The notes under the pieces: generated by a model
The model's database searches: none
Told to the model about the DNA's origin: nothing
Seen by the model: the letters and a program-made list of their open reading frames with translations, nothing else
Translations under genes and position numbers: made by a program
Source of the DNA: Bacteroidota bacterium
GTDB taxonomy: Bacteria; Bacteroidota; Bacteroidia; AKYH767-A; OLB10
Assembly (NCBI GenBank): GCA_016709725.1
Contig: JADJMG010000014.1
Coordinates: 1-64,000 of the forward strand
Direction of reading: 5' to 3'
DNA: 64,000 nucleotides
Shown: positions 57,078 to 64,000 of the stretch, piece after piece
Numbering within the stretch: position 1 is the stretch's first letter
Layout of the letters: every line of letters begins with the position of its first letter

Positions 57078-59318
57078 TTAAGATGCTAAAGGAAGAGATA
57101 AACTTATTTTTGTACCCTTATTCATACTTTGAATATCTAAAGTGCCACTTAGCTCACTCGCTCTTTCCTTCATATTTCTTAAGCCATTCCCGCCATTAGT
57201 TGATGTCGGATCAAAGCCAATTCCATTATCGCTGATCGTGATATTCATCAGGTTGTTATTTTTTCTGATGTCCACATTTACCAGGGTTGCTTGAGAATAT
57301 TTGGCGCAATTATTAATGGCTTCTTTGAAAATAAGAAACATGTTTTGTTTCATTTCAATCGAGTAATTTATAGAATGAAGTGATTTGTCACTGGTGAAGT
57401 TCAACTTAATTCCTTTGGATGAAAATAAAGAGTATGCGAACGTCTCCATTCGATTGAAAATAACTTCACCACTATCATTGATCGGGTTTATACTCCAAAC
57501 AATGTCACTCAAATTGGAAATAGTTTCTCGCGCATTTTCTCCGATTTTATTTACGAGATCCATGACTTTATCGGTTTCGTTGTGCGTCAGTTTGTTTTTA
57601 ATGGCCTCACTGTAAATACTGATGCTGCTCAACGTGCTACCTACATCATCGTGAAGGTCTGCACTGATGGCCTTTCGCTGACGCAATATGGCTTCTTTTT
57701 GCTCCAATTGTTTTCTGAGTTTAAATCGGTTGAAGACCAATAAGCCGATGAGCAGTAAGGCCAATGAGCCTCCTGTGGTTACTCCTCTTAAGAGTTTTTC
57801 TTCACCAAGTTCAATGTTCTTCAAGTCTCGTTCTTGCTTTGATAATTGGAGTTCATAGGCCTCTGCTTTTGATTTCAATCGTTGCTTTTCCAGTTCTTGT
57901 TGGGTGCTAGTTAGTCGGAGTTCGGAAATGGCATTGGAGGAGCTTAATAATTCTATTTCATTCTTGTTTTTTTCATCACGCAATTTTGAAATCAGCAAAG
58001 CGGAAAGTTGTTCTTTTAGAGAAATGTCTTTGAAAGCGTTTTCTTTGTTTAGTAAAAGTATTTCATTGTCTTTTTTTTCTGTTTCATAACGAACTTTCAG
58101 CTCGGTTGTTTTTTTATTACTTTCTTCATTAATTAGTTCATTTTGCGCTTGATTATACAAGGTAAAATAATGCAAGGCCTGAAAAGAATGCTCAAGTCTA
58201 GTGTTTAGTGGAAAGCTAGGGTCTGTTGCCATCGTGCTGTCTAACATTGAGAATCGCGAATAAACGTTTGGTAAATATTTTTTACTTTCTAACTTTTGGA
58301 ATAACTCCAAACCTTTATTTAGCCATCCCCTTGCTTCTGCGTATCTTTTTCTATAAGTAAAAATAGTTGCAAGGTTAATAGAATTCATCCCTTTAAAATC
58401 ATCATTATCACTTTCAATTCCCAAAAAAAAATATTTTTCTGCTCTGGAATAGCAAGTGTCTGCTTTTATTGTATCATTCATAATTTCAGCTTCTTTTCCC
58501 AGTCTCGATAGAATATTTCCAAGTGTGGTCATATTACTTAGATAGTTTTTCTTTCTATTGGCTTTTCGATCAATTTCAATAGTTTGTATAATCGCAAGGT
58601 AAGCTGAATCATTTTTACCCAATTCTGAATAGGCAACCGCCATGTTTCCCAAAGCTGCCGCGACCCCATCAGGCTTATTCATTTTTAAATAAATAGATTC
58701 AACCTTTTTATAATAGTCGATTGCTTCAACAAACTTACCTTGATTCTTACACAGTACTCCTAAATTCAACATTGTTTTAGATATACCACTTGAATCTTTT
58801 AATTCTTCAAAATACTTTAAAGCTTTTAGTTGAAAGCTAGTTGCTGTAATAAAGTCAGATTGCTCTTTATAAATGACACCAATGTAGGTGTAAATTAGTG
58901 CAAGATTCTTTTTGGAATTCAAAGCAAGCGCGATTTCCAGGGCTTTATTTTGATGGACCATGGCGTCATCAAATTCACCGTGGTTTTTATGAAGATTTCC
59001 AATGATAGTATGCAATTCTGCAATAGCAATTTTATTGCCCGCCCTATTGGCTATTGAAATTGCTTTCTCAAAATTTTTAACAGCGGTCTTTAAATCATCA
59101 TTACTACCAAGTTTTTTGTAATACACAAGAAGTGAATCAACCTTAGCAGAATCGTTCTTTAATAATAGAATTTTTTCTAGCTGGGGGTTATTGGAATTTA
59201 CATCTTGCGCTTTTACTTGACAAGAAAAAATTAATAAAATAACAAATAGAAATTTATAGATTGTTTGAAATAAGCATTCAAGCCAATTTTTGTAATGCAC
59301 TATAATAGTAAGATTCAT
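57078..59318 (-). CDS. TPR sensor histidine kinase, copy 2
   Basis: 746 residues, intact. Signal-like helix (about 17-37), six or so TPR units (about 70-390, for example AMVHQNKALEIALALNSKKN), a coiled coil (about 420-505), one membrane helix (about 512-530), HisKA_3 with His556 (DLHDDVGST), then HATPase_c (NCAKYSQATLVN, DNGIGFDP, GNGLRNMKERASEL). It is a NarX/DesK-class kinase with a TPR periplasmic sensor. The last ~330 residues and first ~55 are almost identical to copy 1, while the TPR region differs. It lies between the response regulator (upstream, same strand) and copy 1. Confidence 0.93.
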   Translation of the reverse strand: MNLTIIVHYKNWLECLFQTIYKFLFVILLIFSCQVKAQDVNSNNPQLEKILLLKNDSAKVDSLLVYYKKLGSNDDLKTAVKNFEKAISIANRAGNKIAIAELHTIIGNLHKNHGEFDDAMVHQNKALEIALALNSKKNLALIYTYIGVIYKEQSDFITATSFQLKALKYFEELKDSSGISKTMLNLGVLCKNQGKFVEAIDYYKKVESIYLKMNKPDGVAAALGNMAVAYSELGKNDSAYLAIIQTIEIDRKANRKKNYLSNMTTLGNILSRLGKEAEIMNDTIKADTCYSRAEKYFFLGIESDNDDFKGMNSINLATIFTYRKRYAEARGWLNKGLELFQKLESKKYLPNVYSRFSMLDSTMATDPSFPLNTRLEHSFQALHYFTLYNQAQNELINEESNKKTTELKVRYETEKKDNEILLLNKENAFKDISLKEQLSALLISKLRDEKNKNEIELLSSSNAISELRLTSTQQELEKQRLKSKAEAYELQLSKQERDLKNIELGEEKLLRGVTTGGSLALLLIGLLVFNRFKLRKQLEQKEAILRQRKAISADLHDDVGSTLSSISIYSEAIKNKLTHNETDKVMDLVNKIGENARETISNLSDIVWSINPINDSGEVIFNRMETFAYSLFSSKGIKLNFTSDKSLHSINYSIEMKQNMFLIFKEAINNCAKYSQATLVNVDIRKNNNLMNITISDNGIGFDPTSTNGGNGLRNMKERASELSGTLDIQSMNKGTKISLSLPLAS

Positions 59319-59566
59319 TGTGTTTTAGTAAGGGTGAGGAACCGCGGATTTTTTTCTTACTGTAAATATATTTATTTTTTGAATCCAAACAGTTTTTACA
59401 AATCGATCAATAAACTAAAAACACAAAATGAATATCTACCTGTGATCAAATAGTAAGTTCATTTGAATTTTAATAAGGAATTGATGGTTTAAATTATCTT
59501 GCAGAAAAGCAGTAATGAAAAATTATGATGATGGTCAATCATTGAAGAAGAGGGCACTTTATTCCT

Positions 59567-60220
59567 TTAAGGAACTATCTTTTGATTGATTGCTTTCGCT
59601 ACTGCTTCTGTCATACTGGCAACATGTAGTTTCTCATATATATTTTTCATATGAGATCGAACTGTTTCGTAAGTAATGCCACAATGATCGGCTATCATTT
59701 TATAACTTAAGCCGTTTACTAAACAAGTGAGGACCTCCTTTTCTCTTATGGTTAAATTGTATTCTTCCGTTTTTTTGTTGGAAGTGTTCGCTTCAATCGG
59801 TTTAAACAGAAACCCCAAGACTTTGCGGGCTACGCTGGGACTCATCGGGCTTCCTCCCTGGTAGACTTCAACAATATATTCTAAAATTTTAGAAGGAGCT
59901 GTACTTTTCAAAATATATCCAGAGGCACCGGCGCAAATGGCATTGAATACATTTTCGTCATTTTCAAAAGCCGTTTGCATGAGTACATTGATACGCGGGA
60001 ATTCCTTTTTAACGATTTTTACCGCTTCAATTCCATTAATGCCAGGCATTTCAATGTCCATCAAAATTACATCGGGCTGGCTTTTTTTAATTTTGGTTTG
60101 TAGGTCGGAACAATCGGTATAAATACCTGCTATTTGATATCCCGGTGTACCATCAATTAGTACGCTGAGTGAATCCAATAACCGTTTGTTGTCATCAAAT
60201 ATAGTTACGCGAATGGCCAT
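59567..60220 (-). CDS. LuxR/NarL-type response regulator
   Basis: 217 residues. REC domain (about 1-125): acidic pair Asp9/Asp10, phospho-acceptor Asp55 in ILMDIEMPG, Thr83 in MQTAFE, Lys105 in GYILKS. LuxR-type HTH (about 150-215): LTIREKEVLTCLVNGLSYKM and TVRSHMKNIYEKLHV. The orientation and adjacency to two HisKA_3 kinases mark it as their likely partner; one regulator may serve both kinases. The target genes are unknown. The nearby T9SS and secreted genes are candidates only by position. Confidence 0.93.
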   Translation of the reverse strand: MAIRVTIFDDNKRLLDSLSVLIDGTPGYQIAGIYTDCSDLQTKIKKSQPDVILMDIEMPGINGIEAVKIVKKEFPRINVLMQTAFENDENVFNAICAGASGYILKSTAPSKILEYIVEVYQGGSPMSPSVARKVLGFLFKPIEANTSNKKTEEYNLTIREKEVLTCLVNGLSYKMIADHCGITYETVRSHMKNIYEKLHVASMTEAVAKAINQKIVP

Positions 60221-61073
60221 AAGTTTCTGTTTATTATAAAGCGAATAGGTAGATTAAGACACCAATTTTATTTCAAGGGCTAAAATTAGCATATCATTAT
60301 TGATAAGACTTCACCTAATTTGGGGAGAAGCTTTTTTGTTACATTATCTTTTTTATCTGGCATGAACATTTTAAATAATTAGTTTAGACTTGTTGAATGT
60401 TAAGCAAAAGTGGTAAAATTGTTTCTAAGTATCCTAATGAAATACAAGTTATTGCATTGAAATGCATTTTGTTGTACAGAACGAACCTTGTTCAGCTATA
60501 TGTTCCATTTGAATTCTACTTGGAAAATTCCAAAAAAATGAATTGACGACCAAACTGGAAACAATCTCCATATGGATGCTAGCTGGAATTTTTTGATGTG
60601 GTTAGATCATCCATCCCCCAATATGTGGTTTTTTAAAAAGGCAAAAAGGGGTAAAGTAAACCTGAGCAAGAAAGTGTTTTGCATTTAGTAATCTGATGAT
60701 GGTAAGTTTTAAATGCTATTAATAGTAATGTGCCATTGACTGACTTTAGATTATATTCGAGTTGTTGACCAACTTCACTCTTTTCCGCTGATTCGTAATT
60801 ACTATACGAAGCTAATTTGATTATTATATAATACGACAACTACATCTTTGCAGATTTTTTTTTAAATCATTTTGAAAAGAATCTTACCTCAACTCAAACT
60901 TTGGCTTATCCCCCAATTGGGTTATGATTTTGCGAATATTTCATGCGACCTCTGCATTTTATGCCTTTCATCACCGAATTTGGTTATTGGTAGAGAATGC
61001 CATTGAAGCGACGTTTGCAATCAGAAGAAAAATAGAAATAAAAATCCTCATTCATCTAATTAAAAAAACCGCC
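60221..61073. other. Long intergenic region with no supported gene
   Basis: 853 bp between the response regulator and the first TIG-like gene, AT-rich, with no convincing coding frame. A TACATCTTTGC word at about 60842-60852 is a weak -7 candidate. The long upstream frame of the secreted gene (from 60924) is not supported as coding because it lacks a signal peptide at its start. Confidence 0.5.
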
Positions 61074-63001
61074 ATGGAAAAGAAAGTAGCAACCATTCAT
61101 AACTTCAGCGCTTCCGCAAAGTTCAAAGTTGGAATCACTCATTGTATAAAGCATTCCTTATTGTTAGTTGTTTTTTTTATTGCCAACACTCAGGCTTATT
61201 CCAAGGTAAATTATAACTGTAGTCCCAAAGCTATCACGCTATGTGCAAACTTTGGTGTAGCCACTGTGTCTATAACCGGCAAGGAAATCGCAAAATTCAA
61301 AGATTTTAAGATTTTAAAGGATGGAAAAGAAATAAAAGATATCTCAGTTAAAATTGGAAAGATTGATCCTGCATTTAATGACATAATCGAGTTAAAATTT
61401 TTTGTGGTCAATAAAAATATTCTAGCAGGCAAATATACTTTAGATTGGGGATTCGATAGAAATGTGGTGGCTTTTGATTTACCAATCACCATCATTAATT
61501 GTCCAACAAACCCGAAAGTTGAATTTAAAAATAATAAATATGTTCAGTTCGAAAAGTATACGGAGAATAATATTTATAGTGCAATTATTTCAAATATTAA
61601 TCCCTTAAAGTTAAAAAAATACGATTTTAACAATTTGCTTTTAAGCGACCCTATCGTTCGACGAGACCTAATGTTAAATGCTTTTGCTGAAGAAGTTTCA
61701 AGCAGCACTCCAAAAATCAGAGACTGGTTTCCTAAAACAGTTGGCGCCATAGGTGGTACTGTAGTATTGGTAGGTGAGAACATCAATATGATTCGTGAAG
61801 TAAAAATTGGTGATAAAGTTTTAACGCGTGTGAATGTTACGGAATTGCAAAACCAACTCTTCAAACCAGGCGTGTCCAGGGCAGTATTTGAATTACCAAA
61901 AGAACCCATTCAGGGAGACTTAACGGTCATGGGTCTATCCAGTAATATCCATTTTGCGGTGGAACGGGGGTATAGAACGGTTGATCAAAAGGGGGCACAA
62001 TGGCCTGCAACACGCAGTACGCTAATAAGCGCGGTATATGCGACTACCGGTAGTTCAATTTCAAGCACAATGGAGAATAATATTGGAGATGCCATGCGAT
62101 CTATTCAATATTCTTATTTGATCGAATATGTACCCGGGAATGTACTGCAATCATGCACCTTCAAAGATTCAATCCCCGCATTACTTAACAGAGCGGGGAA
62201 GATATTGCTGCATTTGGAGCCTATGGATTTATAGATGCCTCCTATAATAGTGGGTTTTTCGGGAATGCTATACTGATTTCTTTTACAAAGTACATTAACA
62301 ATACCAATCCAACCCCGAGCCCAGCTTCGTTTGATGTTAATTTTAATGTTAACTCAGAATCTTATCAAAGCACGGAATCCGCCCAGAATAATATATTTCG
62401 ACGGACGACATCAATGTCTCTTAAATACAACGCACTTAAAAAGTACACCGTTGAGAACACCACACAGTTAAACCGATTATTTGATTTTCAGAATAGTCAT
62501 GCATGGGGTACTGTCTCTGGTACATCCACCAACATAGATGGTAGTAGTCCTATTGAAGTTGGTCAAGTAGTGGTGGAAAATGACATCGCATTCAGAATTG
62601 CATCTGGGCCATTTGGTACGGAAGCAAAATGGTTCAGTTCTGCATTTGGAATGCCACAGGGATGGCTGGTGGATAAAATGATTTGGTCAGAGAAAAGAGA
62701 CTATGATCATAGTGCTCAATATAACAATAAAATGGCTTTTTCAGGGAATGCTTCTGTTAATGGTTTTACTGGCTATATGGATTTTATTCTCGCTCCATTC
62801 AACGGCATGTTCGATGGTAATTGTTATAGCTATAGTGGTCACCATTATTGGCCAGGGAGCGGTGAAGCCGGCTTTTCTTCTTGTAGTGGAAGATGGTTGA
62901 GTCCACAAACTGTAAGACTTTATTCGGGAACTGGAGCGTTTAAGCCTTTTGTAGATGGTTCTAGATGTTCAGTGCCTTGTCCTGATTTTAGTGATTGTTA
63001 A
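61074..63001 (+). CDS. Secreted TIG-domain protein, family unrecognised, paralogue 1 (frameshifted)
   Basis: ATG 61074 is chosen because the following residues hold a signal (HSLLLVVFFIANTQAYS). Mature start YNCSPKAITLCANFGVATVS. An N-terminal beta domain is followed by DPIVRRDLMLNAFAEEVSS, then a TIG/IPT-like Ig domain (FPKTVGAIGGTVVLVGENIN). The frame stops at 62234 because of one missing G near 62190, then continues EDIAAFGAYGFIDASYNSGF, MSLKYNALKKYTVENTTQ and many aromatic-rich beta strands to the stop at 63001. Repaired length is about 643 residues. A paralogue starts at 63393. The cysteines CSP and C.G..C-like positions suggest disulfides. No catalytic motif is seen. Confidence 0.75.
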
Positions 63002-63016
63002 CCAATATCTATCGGA

Positions 63017-63376
63017 TTGTCAATAGACCAAGTTCAAAGGGCAAATTACTTTCGAGGTCCGTGTAAAATCGAACCAGCTGCTGAAATGAAAGAAAGTACT
63101 TCAGGACAAATCGTGAGAGGCACTGTGATATGGCTGGAAAGTACAGGTAATTCGAACAATAGCCTCCGGGTGCTTCAGAAATTAGATAAAGTAGAGTTTT
63201 TAGGTCCACACGGCGCCAATTTTAATGAGTTACTCTCAAATATATACGTCTACAACAGTAGCACGTTCCGAACGCAATCCGGAGACCGACCCACAGAGGA
63301 ATACACAGGAAGCTTTGATGCCATAAGTAGGTATAAAACCACTACAGTGAATTATTACATGAATCCATTGCGATAA
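63017..63376 (+). CDS. Possible C-terminal extension of the TIG protein, or small separate ORF
   Basis: Same frame as the end of the preceding gene, separated only by TAA 62999-63001 and five codons. The TTG 63017 frame gives 119 residues, with no signal peptide. It has an N-terminal IDQVQRANYFRGPCKIEPAA, then RGTVIWLESTGNSNNSLRVL, DKVEFLGPHGANF and a Tyr-rich tail. A secreted-protein origin fits, since it lies between two secreted paralogues. Readthrough, a nonsense mutation or a real small gene cannot be told apart from this sequence. Confidence 0.45.
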   Translation: MSIDQVQRANYFRGPCKIEPAAEMKESTSGQIVRGTVIWLESTGNSNNSLRVLQKLDKVEFLGPHGANFNELLSNIYVYNSSTFRTQSGDRPTEEYTGSFDAISRYKTTTVNYYMNPLR

Positions 63377-63392
63377 ATAAAAACTATAAATC

Positions 63393-64000
63393 ATGAAAAA
63401 CAAAATGATCAGAAGCACAGCACTCCCCGTTGTAATTTATTTTATTTTGATGGGACTAAATATCATAAATGTTAATGCTGCAGGATACAGTTGTTCGCCG
63501 AGTAAAGTTAATCTCCACGCTAATTTCGGAAGTGTTACAATTTTCATTATGGGTGATAGTGTGAATCAATTGAATGAGTATGCTTTTTTTAAAGATGACA
63601 AACTGGTCAAAGAAATAGTGGTTACTCGAATGGCTAGTTCGAAAAATGCAGACGATAGATTGACCATTTTAGTGCAAGTAATAAATAGGAACTTAACAGA
63701 TGGTTCCTATAAATTAAAGGGAAATCTGAAGGCAAATAAAAGTATATATATTACACTGCCACTCGATATTAAAATCGATAAATATATTCCAATTAAAAAA
63801 CCCGAGCCAAAGCTAGCACCTTTTATTCAGCTTGGTAAATATGCTGCTTTAAATGTGAATAGAGCATTAGTGGCGAGCAATAAGCCTACTAACGGATTTG
63901 TTTTTACACCCGGACAGAGTGTACTCAATGATCCCGCAGTGAGAAGAAATTTGATGTTGGATGCTTTGGCAGAAGAAATAGCAGCCGGCCTGCCGAAAGT
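63393..64000 (+). CDS. Secreted TIG-family paralogue 2 (runs off window end)
   Basis: ATG 63393, open to the last base with no stop. Signal peptide MIRSTALPVVIYFILMGLNI. The mature part aligns with paralogue 1: YSCSPSKVNLHANFGSVTIF against YNCSPKAITLCANFGVATVS, and DPAVRRNLMLDALAEEI against DPIVRRDLMLNAFAEEV. About 200 residues are visible, covering the N-terminal domain and linker, ending just before the TIG domain. It is a tandem paralogue in the same orientation, 16 bp after the preceding frame. The family is not recognised. Confidence 0.75.
   Translation, partial: MKNKMIRSTALPVVIYFILMGLNIINVNAAGYSCSPSKVNLHANFGSVTIFIMGDSVNQLNEYAFFKDDKLVKEIVVTRMASSKNADDRLTILVQVINRNLTDGSYKLKGNLKANKSIYITLPLDIKIDKYIPIKKPEPKLAPFIQLGKYAALNVNRALVASNKPTNGFVFTPGQSVLNDPAVRRNLMLDALAEEIAAGLPK

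Noticed and set aside
60924..61073. N-terminal extension of the first TIG-family protein from ATG 60924
   Set aside because: The extra 50 residues precede a proper signal peptide from ATG 61074, so the internal start is more likely.

Overview
The window looks like a chromosomal segment of a Bacteroidota bacterium, probably on the Chitinophagia/Sphingobacteriia/Saprospiria side of the phylum; I would not name a genus. The signs are many secreted proteins ending in type IX secretion system (T9SS) sorting domains, a PorZ homologue, DUF6341/DUF6427-like neighbours, a TonB with the Bacteroidota N-terminal signature, TAnnTTTG-type -7 promoter boxes, and few Shine-Dalgarno sequences. The DNA is AT-rich.

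Layout. Positions 1-2240 are decayed DNA: remnants of a T9SS-exported protein and of a four-helix-bundle (S23/IVP) gene, followed by hairpin repeats. Positions 2244-9299 are a ~7 kb integrative island in the 3' end of tRNA-Leu(CAA). It has an 18-bp att duplication, paired arm-type repeats at both ends, a frameshifted tyrosine recombinase, an excisionase-like HTH protein, a repeat-rich non-coding control region, a BamE-like protein and an overlapping HEPN-like gene pair. From 9.5 to 11.7 kb is a housekeeping block (prs, rplY/ctc, pth). From 11.8 to 24.8 kb come small T9SS cargo, aspS, porZ, a triplicated ~300-bp repeat, membrane proteins, an M1 aminopeptidase and TonB. From 25.2 to 32 kb are hflX, comFC, a free-methionine-sulfoxide reductase, an Ig-like lipoprotein, a RidA/AmnD-like deaminase and a T9SS protein. 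From 32 to 44 kb are a Trp/Tyr-type ABC importer, an alpha-helical protein of unknown function, an operon of one intact and two degenerate amidohydrolase units, a small regulator/membrane-protein unit and tryptophan 2,3-dioxygenase. From 44 to 54 kb are an SBBP beta-propeller protein, a zinc peptidase, an ABC-2 exporter, a small HExxH-like membrane protein, an SBBP remnant and a large T9SS protein. From 54.5 to 60.2 kb is a duplicated pair of TPR histidine kinases with a LuxR-type response regulator. From 61 kb to the end are two tandem paralogues of an unrecognised secreted family carrying a TIG-like domain.

Most apparent gene breaks are single-base indels in short homopolymers, and they also hit conserved genes (rplY, hflX, comFC, msrC). 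Residual sequencing error is therefore a serious alternative to real pseudogenisation. The region before 2.2 kb, with several stops and frame changes per gene, looks truly decayed.

Functional threads: surface and secreted proteins (T9SS cargo, PorZ, TonB, M1 peptidase, amidohydrolases), possible aromatic amino-acid handling (TrpXYZ-like importer, tryptophan dioxygenase, AmnD-like deaminase), and a signalling module (response regulator plus two TPR kinases). The best candidates for undescribed biology are the island's control region and HEPN pair, and the tandem secreted family at the right edge.
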